Assembly: GCF_042675965.1 (NCBI RefSeq)
Contig: NZ_JBHTKJ010000026.1
Span: 1-64,000, forward strand
From: Virgibacillus_R byunsanensis
GTDB lineage: Bacteria > Bacillota > Bacilli > Bacillales > Amphibacillaceae
Length of the DNA stretch: 64,000 nt
Direction of reading: 5' to 3'
Both the position numbers and the translations under genes were made by a program. Positions 1 through 7,750 of this stretch are shown here, in pieces. Position 1 is the first letter of the stretch. Every line of letters starts with the position of its first letter. A model generated the notes under the pieces. The model made no database searches and had not been told where the DNA came from. It saw nothing but the letters and a program-made list of their open reading frames with translations.

Positions 1-40
1 AGAAAGCAAAAAGTGCTTAGCTTTAATTTCAGTTTATGCC

Positions 41-247
41 TTAACTTGGAAGTATGAATAATTCAGGATCATCTGCTTTTTCTAGATATTTCTCAAAGTT
101 TCGTAATCCATTTTTGAAATGTATTTTCCATTCACCAGCCTGTTGTTCAGGGTCTGATGGGTCGGTATTTAAGTACATTGTAAAAACCTTATTGGCACCT
201 TCTTTACGTACACTATCGAATTCCTTTATTTGTTCACATAAACCCAT
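41..247 (-). pseudogene. Truncated VLRF1/aeRF1-type release-factor-like protein (N-terminal remnant)
   Basis: The 68 residues resemble the N-terminus of the Bacillus VLRF1 family (archaeal/eukaryotic RF1-like proteins, normally about 370 residues), with the characteristic stretch FTMYLNTDPSDPEQQ near residue 23 and KNGLRNFEKYLE after it. The frame then ends in an abrupt six-residue tail and a TAA, and the 40 bases left in the window do not continue the family sequence in any frame I can read. An AGGGAG site lies upstream of the ATG. I therefore call it a 5' remnant of a deleted or disrupted gene. Family recognition is from memory of the sequence pattern and is moderately sure. Confidence 0.55.
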
Positions 248-322
248 AAGATATCAGTCTCCCTTTACAGAATTTTGATTCTAGTAGACAGTATCCGATA
301 TCTAAACGTTATAAACATTCAC

Positions 323-637
323 CTAGGAAATTAACTTCAAACCAATAGCAGCAGAAAGTACCATGCCTATAAATAAAATTCGCTTCCATTCCCTTGATTC
401 CCCATAAATAAGCATACCTACAACCGTACTTCCAATCGTCCCCATCCCTGTCCAAACTGCATACGCTGTACTCATTTGAATCGTTACCATGGCGATTGAT
501 AAAAAAATAAAACTAATAATAAAACCACCAAACAATACAAAAAATGAGGAAAAGCTCTTCTCCTTATTTACTTTATTAATCCCTATTACTCCCACTACTT
601 CCCCTGCTCCGGCAATAAGTAAATAAAACCAATCCAT
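323..637 (-). CDS. ykkD: SMR family efflux subunit, YkkD-like (guanidinium exporter partner)
   Basis: This is a four-helix small multidrug resistance protein of about 104 residues. The membrane-embedded Glu of helix 1 is present (GAGEVVGVIGINK), as is the helix 3 signature YAVWTGMGTIGSTVVG, and it ends GLKLIS as YkkD does. I start it at the internal ATG (MDWFYLL) because that ATG overlaps the stop of the upstream SMR gene (TAATG, one shared base), the usual arrangement for obligate SMR pairs. Together with the upstream gene it should form a heteromeric proton-coupled exporter. The guanidine riboswitch upstream points to guanidinium as substrate. The substrate is inferred from that context, not from residues in this subunit. 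Confidence 0.85.
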   Translation of the reverse strand: MDWFYLLIAGAGEVVGVIGINKVNKEKSFSSFFVLFGGFIISFIFLSIAMVTIQMSTAYAVWTGMGTIGSTVVGMLIYGESREWKRILFIGMVLSAAIGLKLIS

Positions 638-981
638 TACGTACGTTCTCCTTCTGTAACCTCTGTGATTGTTTTTAAACCAACTACACCACAAAGCAAT
701 AATATAATTAACAATACTTTTATTAATTGGAAAGGTTCCCCAAATAAAGCAATATCCAAAATAACCGTACCCGCAGTTCCCATTCCAGTGAAAACAGCAT
801 ACGTGGTACCTACAGGAAGTCGCCTTGATGCAATAATGAGTAAGTGCATACTAACATAAATAGCAATCGCAGTTAGTCCCCATGTCCACCAGTTAAAAGC
901 ATGTTTTAAACCGACTACCCAACCTACTTCAAAAAAACCTGCAAGAAAAACGATATACCAATCCTGTTTCATATATATCAC
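637..981 (-). CDS. ykkC: SMR family efflux subunit, YkkC-like (guanidinium exporter)
   Basis: This is a 114-residue SMR protein with four predicted helices. It carries the catalytic helix 1 Glu in FFEVGWVVGLKHA, a segment nearly identical in pattern to Bacillus YkkC, and YAVFTGMGTAGTV in helix 3. The polar tail (EVTEGERT) is also YkkC-like. It is the first gene of a two-gene operon. A guanidine-I riboswitch lies upstream at 1205-1335, but a dispersed repeat (1001-1205) now separates the riboswitch terminator from the start codon. A second in-frame ATG three codons in (MKQDW) is an equally plausible start. Export of guanidinium is known for the YkkCD pair and is inferred here. Confidence 0.88.
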   Translation of the reverse strand: MIYMKQDWYIVFLAGFFEVGWVVGLKHAFNWWTWGLTAIAIYVSMHLLIIASRRLPVGTTYAVFTGMGTAGTVILDIALFGEPFQLIKVLLIILLLCGVVGLKTITEVTEGERT

Positions 982-1000
982 TCCAATCCATTATTATATA

Positions 1001-1205
1001 ACAAAAGCGCAAGCGCCCGTTTAGCGACGTATGGGCTGGACTTATCCGCATGAGATAAAGGAAACACGAAGAGCGTAAGCGATTCGATGTTGACTTATCG
1101 TAAGGAGGATCAGGAAGCCCACTAGTCGCTGGGCGCTGGAGCTGGACGTGGCTTAAGCAGTAAATAAATTATCCACAGACTCCTAATTTTATAATTTCCT
1201 AGACA
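1001..1205. repeat. Modular hairpin-rich dispersed repeat, copy A (bcr1-like)
   Basis: This 205-bp copy begins ACAAAAGCGCAAGCGCC and ends GGAGCTGGACGTGGC followed by an AT-rich tail to CCTAGACA. The first 35 bases and the last 60 are almost identical to copy B at 53095-53413. Related copies lie at 57505-57822 and 17247-17323. It lies exactly between the U-run of the guanidine riboswitch terminator and the ykkC-like gene. It resembles in style the bcr1-type intergenic repeats of the Bacillus cereus group; homology to them is not established. Confidence 0.8.
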
Positions 1206-1335
1206 ATAAAAAAACCCGTGAGATTATCTATCCAACAGATATCTCCCGGGCTTTTATCCCTCCGTGTACACATTCGTGCGTTTTCTCTTGGACCAGTCCA
1301 ACAAGTGTTGCGGAACCCTAGAAAACTTTGTAATT
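1205..1335 (-). promoter_or_regulatory. Guanidine-I riboswitch (ykkC RNA) with intrinsic terminator
   Basis: Read on the minus strand, this shows the hallmark blocks of the ykkC/guanidine-I class in order: CTAGGGTTCCG, then GGACTGGTCC with AGAG, then ACACGGAGGGATAAAAGCCC and GGGAGA. The GGGAGATAT arm can pair with ATAATCTC ACGGG just downstream to form a terminator followed by seven T residues, so binding of guanidinium would free transcription into the SMR genes. A TATAAT -10 box lies at 1343-1338, but no good -35 is present because an inserted element begins at 1360. The class assignment is confident; the switching mechanism follows from the family. Confidence 0.9.
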
Positions 1336-1337
1336 GA

Positions 1338-1343
1338 ATTATA
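1338..1343 (-). promoter_or_regulatory. -10 box of the riboswitch transcript
   Basis: TATAAT is found on the minus strand about 17 bases before the conserved CTAGGG start of the aptamer. The position expected for the -35 hexamer falls in the end of the inserted repeat (AACAGC), a poor match to TTGACA. The promoter may have been weakened by the insertion. Confidence 0.5.
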
Positions 1344-1359
1344 TAGTCACTTACAGAAA

Positions 1360-2007
1360 GGCTGTTTTCGTAAAGATTGTTGCTTTTGTCACAATAGATA
1401 TAAACTGCGACGTAACTTGATGTGACGGTTAACCTACCGCTACGGAAATACATTTCGCTTTCACCCATCCGGGTACAAGTGCGACATCTGCTTCGTTTCA
1501 CTGCGCAGTGTCTTCTACCCGTGGGTGGCTGATGAGCCTCCTCGAGCTAACGCTCTCTGGGGTCTCAACTAGGAGGCTGTCCGACGAAGTGAAATTGCCG
1601 AATATTTATTCAAAATATGGTGGATTATACATTAATAATTCAGTGTGAATGCATATATATTCACAGAAATTATTCCGTCGGACAGCCTCCTAGGCCTCTG
1701 CTCCTCTGCTCCCACAGGAGTCTACGTGTTTTTCCTCCGCTGTTATTTCCGTTACTGTCGTGGGACTGTATCAGTATTAATAAAACACCTTACCAGTCAG
1801 GGTGAGCGGAGGGCGGTGACTCCTGCGGGAACAGCACGTGTCCGAAGACCCCGCAGAGTGGTTTTCTCGTGGAGGCTGAGGCCGTGCCCGCGGAAAGCAT
1901 CCGCCCGTAGCGATCCCAGAAGGGGCCAATAGAAGTAAGCCTAAAGTTACGTCGCAGTCTACATCAACTATGAAGATAAAAAAGCAACAATGCTTGCGAA
2001 AACAGCC
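1360..2007. mobile_element. Non-coding element with terminal inverted repeats and 8-bp target duplication, copy 1
   Basis: The ends are inverted copies: GGCTGTTTTCG plus ATTGTTGCTTTT on the left, and AAAAGCAACAAT plus CGAAAACAGCC on the right, with further pairing (ACTGCGACGTAACTT inside both ends). The element is flanked by TACAGAAA at 1352-1359 and again at 2008-2015, a perfect 8-bp direct repeat, which marks it as a transposed unit. It encodes no plausible protein and contains several GC-rich stem-loops. About 121 bp of its length is a second nested element (1573-1689 plus duplication). Related copies lie at 7296-7618 and 32466-33104. No transposase of this end type is in the window. Confidence 0.82.
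1573..1689. mobile_element. Nested 117-bp MITE with 14-bp perfect inverted ends and CTAG duplication
   Basis: GAGGCTGTCCGACG at 1573-1586 is matched exactly by its reverse complement at 1676-1689. CTAG occurs immediately outside both ends (1569-1572 and 1690-1693). In the sister elements at 7296 and 32466 the corresponding position is uninterrupted (CTCACCTA.GCCTATCCTCC), so the empty site can be reconstructed. The interior is AT-rich and has no reading frame of note. CTAG is itself a palindrome, so the exact boundary between end and duplication is ambiguous. Confidence 0.8.
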
Positions 2008-2034
2008 TACAGAAATAATCCATTTTTTACTGAT

Positions 2035-2893
2035 TTATATTTCAAAATTAGTTTCCAGTTCTTTTAACTGTTCTTTCAAATCTCTTATTTCCTGATCACT
2101 TACATCGCTTTGTCCATATCTAACCTTTTGATAGACGTCAAAGTCCGCGTTTGCATTAATACGTTTTAACCATTCCTCAATAGTTTCAAAGGGATATCGT
2201 CCCTACTCGCTTTTACCTGCTTTAGTTTCAAATTGATAAACCATTTTGCGCACAGGATGATCAGGTTTGTTAAAATAACTTGCAAACATTCCCCTGATGG
2301 ATCGCTTATCCCGTCTTGTTTTTTCATCTAGACCACCATATGATACAGCTTCACTATCTCCTGCATAATTCATTTGGTCGAATTTATTTTTAAAAACACG
2401 GATTGCAATGAACAGATAACCCCAATGATCAGGGTTAGGATACTCCAGTATATGATTGGTCCTATTATTTCCATTAATGAGGGGCCTAATTCGTCATAAT
2501 TATCTTGTTCCCCTCCCCCAAGTGGAGAAGATTCTTGTTCTTGTCTTTCCCTTTCAATTGGTTCTATGAACTTTAGTAATTCACCTATTTTACTTGCTAT
2601 AAACGTAAATACATAGGCAAAGCCTTCCCACACTTTTAAAAATATGTACCTCCCTATATCAAATAAAGGGAAAACGACCACAGAGCCAAAGGCAAAAAAC
2701 AGAAGAATATAAAGCCATAATTTACGATCAAATTGTTTTCGCTCTTCCTGTTTAATCACTGCTAAATGACTACTTATATAACCAAATATTAATAGGATAA
2801 AGTGCATCATAGCATACAGAACAATTTGATAATCCTGGACTAGTAATATCAATGCTAATTTAATGCTTCTTTTGCTTGATTTATGTTATTCAT
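2035..2893 (-). pseudogene. Degenerate DUF4129-type membrane protein gene
   Basis: Three pieces read as one ancestral protein. An ATG at 2893 with AGGAGAAAGG upstream starts MNNINQAKEAL, which runs into a stop; a frameshift near 2860 leads to a 160-codon frame with about three membrane helices and a polar loop; that frame ends at 2370 where a second frame begins by ATGA overlap; that frame (2373-2035) has an in-frame TAG at 2205-2203. The C-terminal part, with FDVYQKVRYG and SDQEIRDLKEQLKELE, has the pattern typical of DUF4129 C-termini associated with transglutaminase-like operons. Two frame breaks and a stop make a pseudogene the best reading. The 160-codon middle part may still be translated. 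Confidence 0.6.
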
Positions 2894-2969
2894 TTATGTG
2901 CACCTTTCTCCTGTATAATTCGATAACTATTAGATAATTAACACTATTATTACACATTTGATATAAATA

Positions 2970-3000
2970 GAAAAGGACGAATCCTATGTGAATTCGCCCC
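2970..3000 (-). terminator. Intrinsic terminator of the CorC-like gene
   Basis: On the minus strand, GGGGCGAAT pairs imperfectly with ATTCGTCC and is followed by TTTTCTA, just past the stop codon at 3010. Confidence 0.7.
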
Positions 3001-3009
3001 TATTACATC

Positions 3010-4293
3010 TCATTTTCTTACAATTTTCACCTTTTTTATTTGATACCCGTCATTTTCTTCAACGATAAATTGATAGCCATCACGCTCAACAATTGAGCCT
3101 TTTTTCGAGTCTAAGTTCTTCGTAATAATCCAACCACCTATCGTATCTACCTCATCATCTTCAAGTTTAGTTCCAAACAGTTCGTTAACCTCATCGAGTA
3201 ATACTTTGCCGTCTATTATAGTAATATCATCATTTATATTCTCAATCATAGGCTTTTCATTTGCATCAAATTCATCCCGAATTTCCCCAACGATCTCCTC
3301 TAATATATCTTCCACAGTTATAAGACCTGCTGTACCACCATATTCATCAATAACAATGGCCATGTGTATTCTCTCTTTCTGCATTTTCAACAAGACTTGT
3401 TTAATTGGTGTAACTTCTGAAACATGAAGGATTGGTCTAATATAAGGCTCAATCGAAACTTCTTCATTCGATACATGTCCTGTAAATAGCTCTTTTATAT
3501 TTACTAATCCTACAATATGATCTTTGTCATTCTTAGCTACAGGATAACGTGTAAATTGATCCTCTTTTACAATGGTAATGTTTTCCCCAAACGAATCTTC
3601 CAAATAGAAGCAGATCATCTCTGTTCGAGGTATCATTATTTCTTTAGTCAACCGTTCATCAAATTCAAAGATCTTATTTACATATGTCATTTCCGAATGA
3701 TTTATTTCACCACTTCTATAGCTCTCAGAAAGAATTAACCGCAGTTCTTCCTCTGAATGGGCAACTTCATGTTCTTGCACTGGTCGAAAGCCAAATAATC
3801 GGATAAATAAGCGAGCAGAACCATTCAATAACCATATAAATGGATACATAACCTTGTAAAATAAAATGAGTGGTTTTGCTAATAACAAGGTAACTGCTTC
3901 AGCCTTCTGAATTGCAATTGTTTTTGGAGCAAGTTCCCCGATGACAACATGTAAAAATGTAATTAGAATAAAGGCGATTCCAAAGGATAAAATGGAAGAT
4001 ACAGCAGCATTTAAACCAAGGTTATCAAACAATGGATGTAGTAACCTTTCCACGGTTGGTTCGCCTAACCAACCCAAACCTAATGCTGTAACCGTAATTC
4101 CTAACTGACATGCAGACAAATAAGCATCTAAGTTATCGGTTAACTTTTTAGCATACACTGCTTTTTTATTGCCTTCTTCTATTAAATGATTAATACGAGT
4201 TGTTCTTACCTTTACGATGGAAAATTCAGTTGCTACAAAGAAGGCTGTTAACAAGATTAAAAGAACAACTAAAAGTAAATTAATAACGACCAA
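3010..4293 (-). CDS. CNNM/HlyC-CorC family membrane protein (DUF21-CBS-CBS-CorC)
   Basis: The 427-residue protein has an N-terminal DUF21 region with about three to four membrane helices (residues 1-200, including ACQLGITVTALGLGWLGEPTVE), a linker with the conserved EFDERLTKEIMIPRTEM, two CBS domains (about 215-340, containing IVIDEYGGTAGLITVEDILEE) and a C-terminal CorC/HlyC domain. Homologues such as Bacillus YhdP, YqhB and YrkA are implicated in Mg2+ or Na+ handling and salt tolerance; direct hemolysin activity should not be assumed. The start is TTG, chosen because AAGGG lies seven to eight bases upstream. It stands alone between terminators. Confidence 0.9.
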   Translation of the reverse strand: MVVINLLLVVLLILLTAFFVATEFSIVKVRTTRINHLIEEGNKKAVYAKKLTDNLDAYLSACQLGITVTALGLGWLGEPTVERLLHPLFDNLGLNAAVSSILSFGIAFILITFLHVVIGELAPKTIAIQKAEAVTLLLAKPLILFYKVMYPFIWLLNGSARLFIRLFGFRPVQEHEVAHSEEELRLILSESYRSGEINHSEMTYVNKIFEFDERLTKEIMIPRTEMICFYLEDSFGENITIVKEDQFTRYPVAKNDKDHIVGLVNIKELFTGHVSNEEVSIEPYIRPILHVSEVTPIKQVLLKMQKERIHMAIVIDEYGGTAGLITVEDILEEIVGEIRDEFDANEKPMIENINDDITIIDGKVLLDEVNELFGTKLEDDEVDTIGGWIITKNLDSKKGSIVERDGYQFIVEENDGYQIKKVKIVRK

Positions 4294-4357
4294 TTTTCTG
4301 CCCTTACATGATTGTCATGCAAGGAATTCACCCCCTTGGCCAATCCTAAGTTTATAG

Positions 4358-5860
4358 CTATTTCTGTTCTTTCTTCGCCTCAGGGTCTTTCTTTATCATC
4401 CGAATAAAGGCGACTACAATCAACAATAAAATCACTGTAAACGGAAGTGCGGATGTTAATGAAGCAGTCTGTAAGGCATCTAACCCGCCAGCAAGTAATA
4501 ACACAACTGCTATAGCTGTTATTAATATGCCCCAAATCAATTTCACTACTAAAGCAGGATTCAAACTTCCCTTAGACGTCATACTTCCTAAAATATATGT
4601 TGCCGAATCAGCGGAAGTGACTAAGAACGTGAAAATTAAAAATATCGTTAACAATGATAATATATTGGAAAGCGGTAAATCACCATACGTTTCAAATAAC
4701 GCAACTGCCATATCTTCATTTACTGCTTCAGCAATTTCTGTTCCAGCGTTTAAATCACTAAATATAGCCGTTCCTCCAAATGCCGCAATCCATAAGCATG
4801 CTATAACTGGTGGAACAATTAATACCCCAAAGACAAATTCACGAATCGTTCTTCCTTTAGAAACACGTGCAACGAAAGCACCAACAAATGGAGACCATGC
4901 TATTGCCCATGCCCAATAGAAAATTGTCCAATCACGGACCCATGTTTCACCGGAATATGGTGTTAAACGCAAACTATATTGAACAAAATTCGTAAAATAA
5001 TCACCAAGTCCCAGGACAAACGTATTTAAAATAAATACGGTTGGTCCTGCTAGAAATACAAAGACTAGTAACAATAGGCATAACCCTAAGTTTAGATTAC
5101 TTAACCATTTAATTCCTTTATTTAACCCCGTACTAGATGATAGTAAATAGGTTACAAGCATAACCCCTGCAATTGCTATTTGCACCCAAACTGTATTTGG
5201 TATATTAAATACATGTTTTAAACCACCATTCATTTGTAAAATACCAAGTCCTAATGAAGTTGCCACACCCATAACTGTTGCAATAACAGCCAAAGAGTCA
5301 ATCGTATTACTGACACCCTTATTCATTCCAATTACAGGTTGAATGGACGTGGATATTAATCCTTTCCTATCTTTCTTGAATTGTAGATACGCAATAATAA
5401 GTCCAACAATCGCAAAAACAGACCATTGACTAACCCCCCAATGGAAAAAAGCATAACCCATTGCTATTCTTGCTGACTCCTCTGTTTGGGCTTCCAATCC
5501 TTCAAATGGAGTTGTGAAAAAGTGACTCATTGGTTCAGCAACACCCCAAAATACTAAACCGGCACCAAAACCAGCAGAAAAAAGCATACCAATCCATGTA
5601 AAAAATGGATATTCTGGGCGAGAATCTTTTGGACCAAGGCGAATTTTTCCATACTTAGTAATAGAAATACCAAATAAAAATAGGACAAATATAAAAACAG
5701 CTAGTAAGTAAAACCATCCAAAATTAATGGTTGTGAAATCAAACAATGCTTCAGCAACCTGCCCAAATCTTTCTGGTACTGATGCTCCTAAAATCACAAT
5801 AAGTAAGATAATAATTGAAGATACATAAAATACTGGATTCTTATACGTATGTTTTTCCAT
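4358..5860 (-). CDS. BCCT family betaine/choline/carnitine transporter (OpuD-like)
   Basis: The protein of 500 residues has twelve predicted helices and the BCCT helix 8 signature around FYWAWAIAWSPFVGAF, followed by RVSKGRTIREF, which is highly conserved in betaine transporters. It should import glycine betaine or a related compatible solute with Na+, for osmoprotection at the cell membrane. The longest frame starts six codons earlier, but AAAGGAAA sits correctly before the second ATG (MEKHTYKN), so I use 5860. Substrate within the BCCT family (betaine, choline, carnitine, ectoine) cannot be fixed from sequence by eye. Confidence 0.92.
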   Translation of the reverse strand: MEKHTYKNPVFYVSSIIILLIVILGASVPERFGQVAEALFDFTTINFGWFYLLAVFIFVLFLFGISITKYGKIRLGPKDSRPEYPFFTWIGMLFSAGFGAGLVFWGVAEPMSHFFTTPFEGLEAQTEESARIAMGYAFFHWGVSQWSVFAIVGLIIAYLQFKKDRKGLISTSIQPVIGMNKGVSNTIDSLAVIATVMGVATSLGLGILQMNGGLKHVFNIPNTVWVQIAIAGVMLVTYLLSSSTGLNKGIKWLSNLNLGLCLLLLVFVFLAGPTVFILNTFVLGLGDYFTNFVQYSLRLTPYSGETWVRDWTIFYWAWAIAWSPFVGAFVARVSKGRTIREFVFGVLIVPPVIACLWIAAFGGTAIFSDLNAGTEIAEAVNEDMAVALFETYGDLPLSNILSLLTIFLIFTFLVTSADSATYILGSMTSKGSLNPALVVKLIWGILITAIAVVLLLAGGLDALQTASLTSALPFTVILLLIVVAFIRMIKKDPEAKKEQK

Positions 5861-5993
5861 ATTGTTTCCTTTCTGCATTCTATTTTTGTTGCAGGAGATG
5901 AAGAAAATAGTTTAACAAATGTAATATTACCTTGATAGTCATTCATTAAACCTATTTTTTTGAAGATGATACATTTTTATACCAATTGGATAC

Positions 5994-7205
5994 TTATATT
6001 AAATTATAGGATTTTTTGAATGTATATCGATTGTATATATACCATATCAATGCCAGTCCGGTCATAAGCGCACTTGCCATTATGTAGACTGTAATAAGAT
6101 TAAAATACTGAATTACAACATATGACATAAATGGCCCTACTGCTGCTCCAACATCAATCACAATAGTGTGTGCGGTTATAACCTTGATCGAGTTAGAAGA
6201 ATTTCCTGCTGTATTTGTTGCTAGTGTATCTGTTGTGGTAACAAACAAAGTTGACATTAACTGAAATAATAAAAGAGATACAATTAATAGAATAATTGAC
6301 TGCAAGAATCCTAGTATAAGTAATAATAAGCCCCCACCTAATAGTGGAATATATAAAATTCTAATTTGGGATGATGCGATATCTAAACGTCTCCCTATAG
6401 CTGAAGCGATAAACGGATCCCACCCCCATCGAATCGCTTGTATTATACCTGCAATTGTTGCAGCACCAACGGTAAATTCCATGATCGTCCATTCATTACT
6501 ATAATTATTATTAATTAATTGACTCAAAGTGGATGCAAATAAACCAAATACAACAAATCCCATTGTAAATCCAGTTGCAAGTACAAGCCAAATATATGTA
6601 GAAAAACCATTCACTTTTGTTCCAGTGGTTGGTTTAATTTCTGTATTAGGCTGTGACACAGGAACAAATAATACTACCATTGGAATCGCTAGTAAACCGA
6701 GTAATGCAAAAAGAGTAGTTACAAAAAACAATGATGTTTGATCAACCAGTAATCCACCACCTAGCATACCTACGAGGCCTCCAAGCCCCCACAAACCATT
6801 ATACAAACCGACAAATTTCCCTCGATTCATTTGTTCAGTAAATTCTATAACTGTTAGATAACCACCTAATCGTAGTAGCGACCATGCTACACCCCAGAGC
6901 GCACGCATGAAAAACAGTAGCCAAAACTCCTTAACGACACCATATGAAAAAGTAGTAGAAATTGCGAGAAAAACAGCAATATACAACCCTGTTCTTAATT
7001 GAAAGTGCTTATAAAATAATCCTATTAGTGGATTAATAGGTAGACGGACAAAACGATTTACGGATAACAATACACCTATTTGCCATACGGCAGTTAAACC
7101 AAAATCCTCCCAATAAATTGGAAGCACTATAAATAACATCGAATCTCCCACAACAGACAATGCTGTTAAAAGCGCAATACCAATTACCCGTTTTCTCGCA
7201 TTCAT
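5994..7205 (-). CDS. Major facilitator superfamily transporter
   Basis: This is a 403-residue protein with about twelve hydrophobic segments, a central polar loop (about residues 190-205, rich in Thr) separating two six-helix halves, and an MFS-like charged loop NRFVRLPINPLIGLFYKHF after helix 2. AAAGGGATG precedes the ATG. The substrate is not evident, and there is no adjacent regulator or biosynthetic gene to suggest one. It is a single-gene unit; the region downstream towards the BCCT gene is only about 130 bp. Confidence 0.85.
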   Translation of the reverse strand: MNARKRVIGIALLTALSVVGDSMLFIVLPIYWEDFGLTAVWQIGVLLSVNRFVRLPINPLIGLFYKHFQLRTGLYIAVFLAISTTFSYGVVKEFWLLFFMRALWGVAWSLLRLGGYLTVIEFTEQMNRGKFVGLYNGLWGLGGLVGMLGGGLLVDQTSLFFVTTLFALLGLLAIPMVVLFVPVSQPNTEIKPTTGTKVNGFSTYIWLVLATGFTMGFVVFGLFASTLSQLINNNYSNEWTIMEFTVGAATIAGIIQAIRWGWDPFIASAIGRRLDIASSQIRILYIPLLGGGLLLLILGFLQSIILLIVSLLLFQLMSTLFVTTTDTLATNTAGNSSNSIKVITAHTIVIDVGAAVGPFMSYVVIQYFNLITVYIMASALMTGLALIWYIYNRYTFKKSYNLI

Positions 7206-7295
7206 ATGAAGTCATCCCTTTTTAAATAGCTAAGATTAGAATACTACCACAAAGTAATGGGTAGCACAAAACTTTTTTAAATTATTATGAAAAAA

Positions 7296-7618
7296 GGCTG
7301 TTTTCGTAATGCATAAATATTAAATGCGAGGTAACTGTCGCTCTGGAAGTACATTACGCGGGCGGCTGATGAGCTTCTTTATGCTAGTGCATTTTTAGAA
7401 TCTCACCTATGCCTATCCTCCCGCAGCACGTGTCCGAACTCCTCGGAAGAAGCGTTCTTTGCTTCTGAGGAGGGCTGAGGCCGTGCCCACGCAAAACGAA
7501 GTGTTCTGCCGAAGCGGCTGTATACCACTCAATATTGGAAAAAGCAAATCCACGAATAAGTTAAGTATTAATTTATATCAACTATGCAGATAGAAAGCAA
7601 CAGTGTGTGCTTAACAGC
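7296..7618. mobile_element. TIR element, copy 2 (shorter)
   Basis: It begins GGCTGTTTTCGTAATG and ends AGAAAGCAACAGTGTGTGC plus TTAACAGC, the same ends as the element at 1360-2007 but diverged. The internal blocks GGGCGGCTGATGAGCTTC, CCTATCCTCCCGCAG and GGGCTGAGGCCGTGCCCAC are shared with the other copies. It is about 320 bp because a middle segment is missing. No clean target duplication is visible, and its right end abuts the 88-bp repeat at 7619. Confidence 0.72.
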
Positions 7619-7706
7619 TTAGAAAACTTGGCATTCGCCAAGCCTTTATAGCGAATGGCCTAGTTGCACTTATGCAGATAAGGAAGTTTTATACTTTCTT
7701 ACCTGC
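7619..7706. repeat. 88-bp dispersed repeat, copy F1
   Basis: It runs from TTAGAAAACTTGGC to CTTACCTGC and is identical over its length to the copy inserted in aceB at 11676-11763. It contains two potential stem-loops: GGCATTCGC with GCGAATGGCC, and AAGGAAGT with ACTTTCTT. Related copies lie at 13413-13559 and (partial) 31250-31291. Confidence 0.8.
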
Positions 7707-7742
7707 CAAAAAAGGATGACTTTCTTATTAAGAAAGTCATCC
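7707..7742 (-). terminator. Intrinsic terminator of the nitroreductase gene
   Basis: Perfect 12-bp stem GGATGACTTTCT / AGAAAGTCATCC with a five-base loop, followed on the minus strand by six T residues. Confidence 0.88.
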
Positions 7743-7750
7743 TACACCAC

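Noticed and set aside
1199..1501. 100-codon open frame on the minus strand over the riboswitch
   Set aside because: It runs through the guanidine-I aptamer and the end of a mobile element, has no ribosome site and a Cys/Arg-rich composition typical of translated structured RNA.
1617..1932. Two overlapping plus-strand frames (62 and 95 codons)
   Set aside because: They lie across the nested MITE junction and GC-rich hairpins of the element; the sister copies do not keep these frames.
3010..4293. Hemolysin (toxin) annotation for the CorC/HlyC family gene
   Set aside because: The DUF21-CBS-CorC architecture points to ion homeostasis; the hemolysin name is historical.
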